DNA of 64,000 bases from Bretschneidera sinensis (Eukaryota; Streptophyta; Magnoliopsida; Brassicales; Akaniaceae). Positions 46,052 through 57,006 of the stretch are shown one piece after another. The DNA is taken from positions 26,187,727 through 26,251,726 of the forward strand of contig CM043703.1 in assembly GCA_023935145.1 (NCBI GenBank), written 5' to 3'. Under the pieces are notes generated by a model. That model was not told the DNA's origin, made no database searches, and saw only the letters and a list, made by a program, of their open reading frames with translations. A program made the translations under genes and the position numbers. The first letter of the stretch is position 1, and every line of letters begins with the position of its first letter.

Positions 46052-46424
46052 ATTTAAAGAAGAAGCACGAGCGTAAAATATTCAGTAAAAGAAAAATAAA
46101 GAAAAAGACTATTATAATTCAGAGCATTTTGGTTAAGCAAACTTCAAAAGTTAATTATAAAAAAATTACTTCAAAAATTGGATTCAACTGCAAACTCAAC
46201 AATTTGGATAATGAAAACTTTCTCCCTAAAATAAAAGATTTTTTTTTCTCTGTTGTGTCAACGGCTCAATAAATAAAATAAGTTAATGACGTAAATAATT
46301 TGATGCAAAAGTAATGGCTAAAATGATCTGTGATTGGTTGGGAGAAAAAATCAGAAGAAATAAAGCGAAAAACAATTGTACATCGTCTGATAGAAAAAAA
46401 AAATGGTATTTTCTATTTTATATA

Positions 46425-46601
46425 TGTTAAGGTTTAAGAGAGAAAGTGAGACAATACAAAGAAGATAATTGTATTGAATGGTGTGATTTACTTACAAGTG
46501 AATTATCCTATTTATAGAAGCCAATAAGAGAGCCAAAGTTATACACAACCAATGTGGGACTAAACTAACTAAGCAATAACTAGACTATACATAATCTAAC
46601 A
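46425..46601 (-). repeat. 3' LTR of the copia element, 177 bp
   Basis: On the minus strand it begins TGTTAGATTATG and ends AAACCTTAACA. Short LTRs of this kind are usual for copia elements. A TATAAATAG box lies on the minus strand near 46518-46510. Confidence 0.8.
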
Positions 46602-46614
46602 GCCTCCCTCAAAC

Positions 46615-49527
46615 TCAAGGTGGAATATGAGAAATCAATTTGAGTTTGGAAACAAGATCACGAAAACGCCCTGGAGGATGTGACTTGGTAAAGATGTCTG
46701 CAAGCTGATCCTTGGATGTGACAGAATGAAGCTGTAGGGAACCCTGAAGGAGATGATGACAGACAAAATGACAATCAATCTCAATATGTTTGGTCCGTTC
46801 ATGAAGCACATCATTATGAGCAATCTGAATAGCACTTCTATTGTCACAGTATACGAGAATGGCAGCAGAAAGTGATACACCCATATCTTGTAACAACCAT
46901 CGCAACTAAAGAAGCTTAGAGGTAGTGTAAGCTAAAGCACGATATTCTGCCTCAGTACTAGATCAAGCAACAACAGTTTGTTTCTTACTACGCCAAGAGA
47001 TAAGAGATGTGCCAAGTAGGAAACAATAACCGGTGGTAGAACGACAATCTGTAGGATCACCTGCCCAATCTGCATCTGTATAAGCACACAACTGAAAAGG
47101 AGACCGAGAGAAGAAAAAGAGCCTATGAAACAATGTCCCCTTTAGGTAATGAAGGATGCGAAGAACAGCAGCAAAATGAGTAGAGCGAGGAGCAGCCATA
47201 AACTGACTCACCTAATGGACAACACACGAGATATCAGGTCGAGTAACAGTAAGGTAGACAAGACTGCCAACCAAATGTCGATATAAAGTAAAATCACGAA
47301 GAAGTTCGCCATCATGGGGTGTAAAACGAGCATTAAGCTCAGTTGGTATGTCAACAACCTTACTGTCTGTGAGATTTGCCCGAGAAAGCATATCAGAGAT
47401 ATATTTGGCTTGTGTCAAATAATAACCATCAGAAGAAGATGAAATCTCAAGACCAAGAAAATAGCTGATAGGACCAAGATTTTTCATCTCAAAATGTTGA
47501 TTGAGAAACTATTTAAGTTCCTGAATACCAATGGGATCATCCCCAGTGATAATCATGTCATCAACATATAACAGAAGAAGTATGATGCCCCTGTCTGTGC
47601 GGCGAACAAACAAGGCTGAATCATAGGAGCTGATGGAATATCCAAGGCTAGACAAAGTGTTGCTAAACTTAGCAAACCATGCTCGAGGAGCCTGCTTAAG
47701 TCCATATAGAGCTCGGCGAAGACAACATACCTTGTTTGTTGGATTAGATAGTCCAGGAGGTGGCTGCATATAGACTTCTTCACTAAGATCACCATTAAGG
47801 AATGCATTTTTAACATCTATTTGAAAAAATGACCAATGGCGAGAGGCTGCAACAGCCAGCAAAGCACTCACAGAAGATAGACGAGAAACTGGAGCAAAGG
47901 TCTCCTCATAGTCCACACCATACTCCTGAGTAAAACCCCTGGCAACAAGTCGAGCCTTGTACCTGTCAACAGTACCATCTGAACAAGTCTTAATTTTGTA
48001 AACCCACTTACCGCCAACCACAGACTTTTCAGGAGGCAAGTCAACCAAATCCTATGTATTATTCTTGTGTAAAGTATCAAGTTCCTCTTTCATCACAGTC
48101 TGCCAAAAAGGGTTAGTGGAAGCCTCACGATAGGAGTGGGGCTCATGTAAAGTAGCTAAAGCATGAAAGCAATGAAAATCCTGGAGATGGGATGGAAGAG
48201 ATCTTACTCTGGTGGATCGGCGAAGGTCTGGAGAGGAAGTGTGAACATGATTCTCATACGTAACAGACCCTAGGGGCTCAGGCGAACCGACGTCGAGAGT
48301 ATCAGGTGGAGTGGAATCGAGAGTATTAGGTGAGGGAAACTCGGGCAAGACATTACTAGTGTGAGGTAAGGGAGACTCGGGCAAGACATCACTAATGTGA
48401 GTAGGAGAAATAGGAGGCCCCATAAGTGTGGTAAAAGGAGGAAAAGATGGCATGCTGAATTTGCCAATTTCATGAAATAGTCTATGCTCCCAGAAAACTA
48501 CATGACTGGAGATGTGAAGACGACGAGACACAGGATCATAACACCAATAGCCTTTTTGTTCAATTCTATATCCAAGAAAGCAACACATTCGAGAACGAAG
48601 CTCAAGTTTGGTGCGCTCATGAGGTTGGAGTAAAACAAAACAAGCAAAACCAAACACACGAAGATGGTGGTATGAGGGAACATAGCCAAACAACCACTTG
48701 TAAGGAGTGCAATTATCAAGGATAGGGGTAGGAAGCCATTGATCGTGTAGATAGCCGTTAGAGTGGCTTCACCCCAAAATGGGGTAGGAACAGATGTGAA
48801 AATGAGGAGGGCTAGAACAATGTCTAAAATGTGCCTAAGTTTAAGTTCAGCTCGACCATTTTGTTGTGAAGTGCCAAGACATGACAAGTGAGGAAAAGTA
48901 CTATAATTTTTTAGTATGGCTTGAAATGCATGTTGAGTATATTCTAAAGCATTATCAGAACGAAAAGCTTTGATGGGTTTTGAAAATTGGGTTTCAACCA
49001 TTTTGGCAAAAGTACGATAAATATCCAATAATTCAGAACGAGATTTCATTAAAAATACCCAAGTGTAACGAGAGAAATCATCAACAAAAATTACAAAATA
49101 GAGTGAACCACTCATACTAGCAACAGGAGAAGGTCCCCAAACATCATAATGAATCAAATCAAACGAAACAGTAGCATGAGACTCACTATTATTAAAAGGC
49201 AAAGCCGGCTGTTTTCCAAGTTGACACGAAATACAATCAAAAGAATTTTTAGACACTGACCCTAACAAACCCTTTGAAGCTAAAAGTTGTACCCGAGATA
49301 CAATTGCATGACTAAGACGTAAATGCCAAAGTGCAAGGGATGGTGGTGACAATGAGGCAACAGCAGAGACGTTAGAGGCGGGAAGGTGTAAGGATGAGAG
49401 TTCGAACATGCGCCCAACAGCATACATTTTGACATATATACGATCCTTCCAAATAGGATCAGAGAGATCAATTTGATTCCATAAGAATTGCATACGAGCA
49501 AGAAAATCATTAATACTCTGCCCCGGT
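46615..49527 (-). pseudogene. Copia gag-pol remnant: gag fragment, integrase, RT, RNase H
   Basis: Reading leftwards: a gag fragment (QSINDFLARMQFLW) is joined directly to the pre-integrase domain (VGRMFELSS, LALWHLRLSH, CISCQLGKQ), so the zinc knuckle and protease are deleted. The integrase core has FDLIHYDVWGPSP, IFVDDFSRYTW, FRSDNALEYT and SQQNGRAE. After a frameshift near 48500-48690 come WVYKIKTCSDG, FAPVSRLSSVSALLAVAA, LYGLKQAPRAWF, the intact LLLYVDDMI box and FLGLEISSS. RNase H shows YTDADWAGDPTD, CDNRSAIQIA and HIEIDCHFV. Stops near 47507, 47210, 46961 and 46906 each sit at a conserved residue. There is no functional protein. Confidence 0.88.
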
Positions 49528-49529
49528 TA

Positions 49530-50479
49530 TTTTTTATCATGTCTACCAAATATATACATGATGAAAAAATCAATAATTTTCTTCTTTTTTTTTCTCTCTT
49601 CTTTCTTCTTTGGTTTCGAGTATTGATATATCAACACTCATTTTTGATACCAAGACACTGCACTAGAAACGTTGCTACACATGTAAAAGCTTCATTAGTA
49701 ATTGATCATTTTAATTATTACCTTTTAAAATTCATTGTAAAGATTCGAAAAATCATAGTAATGTGTTGTTTCTTGCATTTTGATTAGTTAGAGTGTCAAA
49801 AATTGATATTAAAAAATCATTGTCATTTACTTTCACGTTTCTTTCCTCTGCCTCGTCCTTCTTCGTACTTGTTTTTCAAATAGATCATAGCCATGCTAGT
49901 TCTTTATTGATTAACTGAATAGGGAAAGAGTGATTAGTAGGAGGAGAAAAAAAAAATTGTAGAGATTTTATCTGAAAAGATTTCACTTAAAATTTATGAA
50001 TTGGTCAGTTTTTAAAACGGAAAGGACTTGGCAGCAAAATTTGTAACTGTCAACTAACAGTCTAATATAATAAGTTGAAACTAACTGAGCTATTTATACG
50101 GTAACTAGAAGGCCTCAAACTAAGAAGTAGCTATAAGCCAGCAACTAAGATAAGCTAAACACTCAGTACTTTACTATCTTTAGCTTACAAGAATAAAGCC
50201 TAACCATAAAGTCAGTACTGAAAAACGATCAAAAGATTGAGAGAACAGTCACATTTCCTCATTACAGTAACATATACCCCCAACGAACAACCCAAATATA
50301 TATAACGTGCGTCCAACAACTGATTCCCCCTTTATGTATATTTATATGCATGATCGAATTAATACACATCTCAAATTAACAACAAAAAAGGAAAAGAATA
50401 CGTTTTGCACAAATATCATTATATTCTTGGTGAAAGACAAAGAGATTGTGCTTGAATTTTGTTCGTCTGACTCTGGCCA
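49530..50479. other. Intergenic DNA upstream of the MIZ1-like pseudogene
   Basis: Matches 21093-21871 except for about 180 bp at 49925-50108 found only here, which contain no coding signal or clear inverted ends. Confidence 0.5.
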
Positions 50480-50820
50480 TGGCAACACCGCCGCCTGCTT
50501 CACCACCTAGCGGGAGCCCACGTGAAACGGTGCCTAGGCCCTCCATCTCCCTCCAACAGCCATCAAACAAAAGAGGACCATCAAAGTCAACAAAGCTGAT
50601 ATGAATTGAATCCTGATGGGGTGATTTTTCATGGGTGCAAAAGAATTGAAGGAGATCATCGATCACCAAGTTTTCTTATTTGAAAAACGGTACATCAGTA
50701 CGCTAAGGATCATGCAACTTTTGGCTCATTGGATTATTCCCTCCACTCATAAGTAATCTGATGTCTACCTTAATATCTTGATAGATCAGGTCATCGATAC
50801 AGAGAGTTGTTTTGTGGATG
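50480..50820 (+). pseudogene. MIZ1-like pseudogene, copy C
   Basis: The first 40 codons match the gene at 21872, then a deletion corresponding to 21992-22583 of copy B (about 592 bp) joins AAAGCTG to ATATGAATTG, removing the whole MIZ1 domain. The joined frame ends at once. The 3' flank with the TGAATTGAAT repeat is kept. The junction has only about 2 bp of microhomology. Confidence 0.9.
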
Positions 50821-52936
50821 AGAGAATTAGATATCTCTGTAATTAAAAAAACAACGTATGATCAAAATGATTGTGAGAGAGGCTCGTTGATAGACAACCA
50901 TTGATCTCTCTTTCTGTGGGATTCAGTATTTGATCAAAGGGAAAACGCAATATCACATTAAACCGTGATAAAGATCTTGTAATTCTGAAACCCAAAAAGG
51001 GAAAACGCGTAACATCTAATGTAAAGGAAAATTGGAAGGAGATAATTTTTAGTTGGGATTATTGCTTTGTGCATGCATGTTCAATTTGTCTTCCCATTCT
51101 TGCTTAAAAAACTAGCGTGGCATTCATAATCGCATTAAAAAGAAACATTTTCCCTTTTTTTTATAAATCTCATAAGTATATATAAATAAATTGAACCTTA
51201 TAGATGGTAAAAATCTGTCAGGTGGAGGTGGTTTGTATACTGACAAATTAGTGTATTAGTGGTTATAGCTCTAGTTTTATTGACAGATTTTGTTAAATTA
51301 TGAATTTATTATCTATACTTTGGAATGTGAAATTATTTTACTTATTATACTTTCAATTGTTTTAATTTAATACATAAACTTCGAAAATCATCCCAATCAA
51401 ACCTAGCTTTTTTGTCAATATTTCGTTAACTTAGTAACAAAAATCCACGTAGACGCCATGTAGGACATCAGATATATTGTAATACTCGTATTCGTGAATT
51501 AAGAATAAAGAAATACTTTGATAAATATATCATGAAATTTAAATAATATTTATGCGAAGAATTAATTTTGAAAACAAAAAGTTCTTAAAAAAACGTGAAT
51601 AGTAAAAATATGAATAGTAAAAAAATAATAATCTGAGACGTGAATATCCCATACCGAAGATAGAAATAAAAAAAGAAAAAGGAAAAAGTAAAGGAAGAAA
51701 GAAAAGAAGAAAAAAAAAGTCAAACAAAAAAAAACAAAAGACAAAAAAAAATGCTGAAATCGTGGCAGCCATTGCTGTAAAAAATTAGGTCAAAGTTAGG
51801 CCAAACTGTCTAAAGAAAACTTAGTGTAAAACACGTGTAGAGAGGAGAGGAAAAATGGGTGTTTGAGTTGAAAATGTTTTTGGTTGTGGGAGAGTTTTGT
51901 ATTGCAGCCAACTTGTATATATACACGCACTGTAAACGTAAATTTTCCTTATCAGTTTCGTTAGCTTTCTTTCAAATTTTTTTATTTTCTTGATACATTT
52001 TGGAATTTAAAGAAAAGTTAAAAGAACAAAATTTTAAAAAGATTTTCTATGGAATTTTATAAAGGATCATGAAAAGCTATCAGTATTATAAGGTAATAGC
52101 ATTATATTTATTTTTAAAATTTTAACATATATAAAATTTCCAAAGCTCAAAGTAAGAATTTTCAAAGGAATTTATTTATGATGAATTTAAGAAATAATTA
52201 GAAATTTAATACAAATATTATGTCAGGCGTTGACTATTTACAACTGGACAAATTTATAAGCAGAACGAGAAGGCAAGAAGGTGACCCACGGGTAGCTTTA
52301 AATGCTACGAGATGAGTTGGATTTCTAAATAATTAAAAATTATTTAGTGATAATATTAAATTTAATTATTAAAGTATGCTTGGGTGATAGATGAAAAATT
52401 GATTTATGAGTATGATAGGAAATTTGGACATGTAAAAATATTTTTCGGTGAGAAATGATATTTTTGGAAATCATAAGTTTATTTGATAATAAAAGCAATA
52501 AATAAATTATTGATGAGACATATTGATATTTTAATACGAATTATGATGAGATGAATTTTAGTGGATCTTGACAAATATTGACGGATGATGAGATAAATTT
52601 TAGTGGATCTTGACAAATTTTGATGGATGATTTGAGATGAAATTTAGTGGATTTTGACAGACTTTAATGGATTATTTGATGTGATTTGGGAATAGAAGAA
52701 TTTAATGAAAGTTTTATATAATTTAATAAAAATCAGGATGATTGGATGTGATGAATTTTAAAGAAATTTTTGTTATATAAATTTGAGAAAAAATTAGGAT
52801 AGACCATTTAAGTGTTTTATATTTATATGTTGCTTTTATATTGCTGTTTATATGCATATTTCATATAATTGCTCATATACATATGCATTAAATGAGAAAG
52901 AAAAGAACCGGAAAGGCAGCCGGTCTAATGAAATAA

Positions 52937-53083
52937 CCGTGACAGCCGGTATATGCTGGAAATAAAAGTGACACCGTGATAGCCGGTATATGCTGGAAAT
53001 AAAAGTGACACTGTGACAGCTGGTATATGCTGGAAATAAAAGAGAAATCGTGCCAGCCGGTATATGCTGAGAAAATTTTGTGG
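52937..53083. repeat. 37-bp tandem repeat x 4 within the long LTR
   Basis: Units start at 52937, 52974, 53011 and 53048 with exact 37-bp spacing. The core is AGCCGGTATATGCTGG, itself nearly palindromic. Small substitutions occur between units. Confidence 0.9.
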
Positions 53084-53152
53084 CAACCGGGACTAAGTTG
53101 CAAAATAAAGAACCGGGAGAGAGTCGGTCTGAGATAATAACAACCTGTCGAT

Positions 53153-53356
53153 AGGTGGGAAGACGTTCCCATCATAATCATTCATGCATTTGCATATGTT
53201 TTAAATTTTTGTTGCATTATTGAAATGTTGAGATGTGATTGAGTCTCATAAAGACAGGTGGGAAGATGTTCCCATCATAATCATTCATGCATTTGCATCT
53301 GTTTTAAATTATTGTTGCATTATTGAAATATTGAGATGTGATTGAGTCTCATAAAA
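53153..53356. repeat. 103-bp tandem duplication within the long LTR
   Basis: Two copies start at AGGTGGGAAG (53153 and 53256), differing at a few positions. Weaker related motifs (GATTGAGTCTCATA/CA-GAGA) recur to about 53610. Confidence 0.85.
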
Positions 53357-54220
53357 AGAGATATTTCTGATGAAAATATTATTGAAATGCTGAGGTGTGA
53401 TATATTATCACGAATAAAATTATAGATGATTGAGTCTCACAGAAGGAGACAGTTATGATGATAATATTATGAAAATATTGAGGAGTGATATATCATCGTG
53501 AATAAACTTATAGATGATTGAATCTCACAGAAATAGTATTATTAAAATGCGGATGTGTGGGATGTTATTTTGAAATAGTTTAGAGATGATTTGGTCTCAT
53601 AGAGAGAGACAATTATGGTAAACAAGAAACAGAGAATGATGAGAACCCTCTAAATGATGGATTTTATGATGTGAACCTCATTACGAGGTAATTATAAGAT
53701 AATTGATGGTCTTAAAAGTGGACTAATGATTGAGAAGAAGAAATTAATAGAGAATGAATTTTTATGTCATGTGTATTGACAATAGAAAGTTGTCATCAGG
53801 TTATGTGAAAAATAAATGATTAACTATTAAAAGATTATTTATGAAATTTGGAATACTTTTAGTAAATTTAATTTACTGAGCTTGTGAAGCTCACTCCTCA
53901 TTGTACAATGATTTCAGGTAGCAGATAGGACAAAAAATCTGGTGGGTTGAAAGTCAAACAAAATTATTTTCTGTAAGTCACGTACGTGTCATCATCCTCA
54001 GACTAATGGAAAAAAAATTATTTGTAAATATTCATACATTGTACGTTGTAAAGAATGTTTAAATATCATATTGATGTAATTTCCCTGTGGAGGGTTAAGG
54101 AATTATGAAAATTTTTCAATTGGTGTTATTTGTTTTTATTGTTGCATATATGTGTCGTGCTGAGATTTCAAAATGTGATGACACTGTTTCGGGGGTGACC
54201 AATCCGGGATGGATCGTTAT

Positions 54221-54728
54221 ATTTACGTTATTCTTTGACTTCATTTCCAATTAGATACATTATGAACCTTAATTTTCCCTCTCCCCCATTCTTAATCCTA
54301 ATTAGAGAGACCTAAGAATTCTGCAAAATTAGAGAGATCAAAATAATTTCACCCTCAAAGTACAGAAAATAAATTTATAATTTAATCACAGATTTTAGTG
54401 CCCATTGTTATAAGCTTTGTTAAGTTACTTATCTATTTACATCGACAATATGGAAAATATGTACATCATAGAATTAACCAGTAAATTAATCACATGATTA
54501 TTGGGATTTAATCTAGTAGATCGCACAACCTTTAGGATTGAAATTAACAAATTTTACAACAAATTATGATTGATATGGAATCAATGCTGGAATGTGATTG
54601 TGATCAGCTAATATGGAATCTGTTTTCTGATCAATACTGGAATGTTATTGTGATCAGCACCCTTATTTTTTACGTACCAGTTTATTACATAAAACAATAC
54701 ATAGGTAATCAAATCATTAGCAATTCAT
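54221..54728. other. End of copy C and metacaspase 3' flank
   Basis: 54221-54640 matches 23430-23855 of copy B; the last roughly 90 bp are specific to this locus and would hold the 3' untranslated region of the metacaspase gene. No other gene is seen. Confidence 0.6.
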
Positions 54729-56189
54729 TTAAGGTTGACACAAGAAAGTAGCGTTAGCATTCTCATCACTGCAAAATAGACAAGGGTGTTGTTGCTCAAA
54801 GCCTTGTGCTTGTAAGACCTTCCTAGTCATCATAACAATTTCTCTATTGCTCAATGGAGCATAATGCTCTTTTAACACCATTTGCATTGCATTACTCAAT
54901 GCCCCATACGCCTTTCCTCCTCCACTCTCAATATTGGGGTTCATGTCTGCAGATGTCTCATTAGCTTGGCACCCACTTAGTAGAATTCCATCATCGGATT
55001 TCCATGACTCGAACGAATCCGGCGATAACCGGAATTTGATACTGGCCTCAGCTCCAAACAAATGTAACAAGTGGGTGCCAATATCTGATGTGTTGATGCT
55101 TGTTAGTGATGTTAGGTGTTGCAGTATGGATTCAAATGGAATGCTCCGCTGCCTATAAGATGAAGATGATGTGCTAATTGTATTTTTTGTAATTAGAACG
55201 GAAGAAGAAGGTCCAATTTGCTCTTTTTCCTTGTCAATGAGACCTCCACTATGGCAAGAATCTGAAAGGATGGTGAAGCTTGCTCCTTTGGGCAGGCGGT
55301 TGATTAGATGCCGGAAGTCCACATCTACATTCGAAATCATATTCAGTACAAACTAATCAGAAGCTATTTGAATCATCAGATGAAAAAGGAAGTGAATTAA
55401 CTTCTTGATACCACAGAAGTAGAATGTCATTCTAAAGTTTTAATCTTTCAGGTCTTGTACCCTTCGCATTGTGAGTTCAAACATATTTTCAGAGAGTCAA
55501 AGAAACCAGCTGATTGACTGACAGACTTGGCTCATTCTCATACTACCACCAAAATTTAGAGCCTCTCATTTTGGCTACCTAGACCAACAGTCAATGAAAA
55601 TCATTTTTCTTTCACTATAGTGTCAAATAATAGTTTTTTTAAAGTAAAACAGTAATTTATCAATCTAGTTTCTATTAGCATCGCCAAGTTACTTGTCGAC
55701 TAGCTGCCTATCACAAATGGGTGGTTAGTTTAGGTGTTCCTCGATCTTTTTGCTAGTAATTAATAAAGAGAAAAAAGCAAAAACAGAAGAAAAAATGGAG
55801 TATATAGATGAAGACGTACCAGTGATGAGATTGAAATCACAAGGCACAATTGCTTCATCCTGCCTAAAAGGGTGACCAGGTTTCAATGATGGTATTGTGG
55901 TTCCATGTCCACTGTAGTGGAAAAACAGAACATCACCTGGTTCAGCCTTATCCACCATCCGATCAAGAGCAGCTTTAATGTTTGCACCAGTGGGCATAAT
56001 TACCGAGGAGGACCTTATTGGTGCATCATCAGTAAGGACCTCAATATGGTTAAGATCAAACCCAAACCACTTCACCAGCACTTCTTTCATGGCTACTACA
56101 TCGTTTATGCAACCATGCAACTCGTTTTGGGTGTTTGGGTAATTGCACCCAACTAAAACAGCCATCCTTCTCTGTCCTTTGTTCTCCAT
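54729..56189 (-). CDS. MC9: Type II metacaspase, metacaspase-9-like (two exons)
   Basis: Exon 1 is 56189-55820, exon 2 is 55324-54729, with a GT-AG intron of 495 bp; joined they give 321 aa, near the usual length of plant metacaspase 9. Metacaspases are cysteine proteases cutting after Arg/Lys, involved in developmental cell death such as xylem clearance. The catalytic His is His95 (FFHYSGHGTT) and the catalytic Cys is Cys147 (SDSCHSGGLIDKEK), the positions known for Arabidopsis MC9. The p20 part starts AVLVGCNYPNTQNELHGC; EAIVPCDFNLIT-DVDF spans the splice. The linker is short and no N-terminal prodomain or LSD1-type zinc finger is present, as expected for type II. The start is the ATG of MENKGQRR; the upstream in-frame codon is TTG. 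It looks intact. Confidence 0.93.
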
Positions 56190-56284
56190 TTGCTGCAATC
56201 TGATTATATCAACAAAGATTTGTTTTCTCTCCCAAGCTGACTTTCCAATTTGGTGTTATACATTGCCACATGCTTGATCTTTAT

Positions 56285-56291
56285 TTATATA
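56285..56291 (-). promoter_or_regulatory. TATA box of the metacaspase gene
   Basis: TATATAA on the minus strand, about 100 bp before the start codon, a normal distance for a plant core promoter plus a short leader. Confidence 0.6.
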
Positions 56292-57006
56292 AGTAGTTCC
56301 TTTCCTTAAGTGCAACTGCTGCCACAGTTCCCTTGCAACATGGGTCAAGTAAGTACCCTTCCTATTAAATTAATTGGCTTTCAAGCTTCGAAAGGTTACC
56401 TTTAGTTTTCAAGGATAAAATTAATTGCTTTTCATAACCAAAGAGAGCATTGCTTATGAGTAAAGAAATGAAGAGAAACTAGGTAAGAACATATATCCTG
56501 TTAAAAACATTATTTTAGGAGAATTAGATTTTGCTTCGATTGGTTTGAAATGAACCTGGGATGGACTTATCCGCCTACTGACCGGCCCATATCATATCAT
56601 AAAAAATACAACTAAGATGTTTTGCAAAACCCTTAGCATCAATCAACAGTGTTTAACTCGTAGGTTGTTGTCTCAATTCTAAATACCAGGGTGCCTTGAG
56701 GAGGTTAGGAATAGCCAAAGTCTCTAATCCAAGTAGATACCTGACAATCCCCAACCCAAAAGGGACGGTTTTGAAGAAGATTTTATCCCACAAGGACTAA
56801 GATCAGGACTTTAAAAATCTCCAACGGATACAAAGACGGAGATAGTGAAGGCATTCTCTAGCAGGTTTAGTACCTGGTCCCTAAATTTCCATCATATTTT
56901 TATGTATTCCTATATATATATATATATATACTCAATCAAGAGAATTGGGTTTCAAAACTCACTTAAAGTTTTGAACCCTTTACTGGTGTTTTTCCACCCC
57001 AAAAGG
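56292..57006. other. Intergenic DNA upstream of the metacaspase gene
   Basis: No coding signal. It includes a short (TA)n run near 56911-56932. Ends at the 8-bp flank of the hAT-like element. Confidence 0.6.

Larger units (their letters stand above)
46425..49528 (-). mobile_element. Truncated Ty1/copia retrotransposon
   Basis: Minus-strand element keeping the 3' LTR (46425-46601), RNase H, RT, integrase and a small part of gag. There is no 5' LTR. Compared with copy B, about 80 bp of target were replaced and no target duplication is present. Just inside the LTR the minus strand has the purine-rich TTGAGTTTGAGGGAGGC typical of copia polypurine tracts. Confidence 0.9.
51478..54220. mobile_element. 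Probable solo LTR, about 2.74 kb
   Basis: Interrupts sequence continuous in copy B (GATATACGTTATTC near 23430). It begins TGTAATACTCG and ends GGGATGGATCGTTAT(A), close to the TGTAACACCC...CGTTACA ends common on long plant LTRs. No gag-pol or primer site lies inside. The flanks are AT-only, so the target duplication cannot be read unambiguously. It contains a 37-bp x 4 and a 103-bp x 2 tandem repeat and a TATA-like stretch near 51916. It could instead be another long non-coding element. Confidence 0.6.
31640..54640. repeat. Segmental duplication, copy C (with nested insertions)
   Basis: Matches copy B from the TATTTTATTTTCATTCAA stretch (31665 / 14850) to CTGATCAATACTGG (54634 / 23850). Insertions absent from B are: the LINE at 33363-40208, about 530 bp at 44660-45207, the copia element at 46425-49528, about 180 bp at 49925-50108 and the solo LTR at 51478-54220. 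Just past its right edge is the 3' side of the metacaspase gene. Confidence 0.87.

Noticed and set aside
51539..51772. Phe-rich ORFs on the minus strand
   Set aside because: Translation of an A-rich low-complexity part of the long LTR.
55905..56156. Plus-strand ORF opposite metacaspase exon 1
   Set aside because: Shadow frame of the conserved protease exon.
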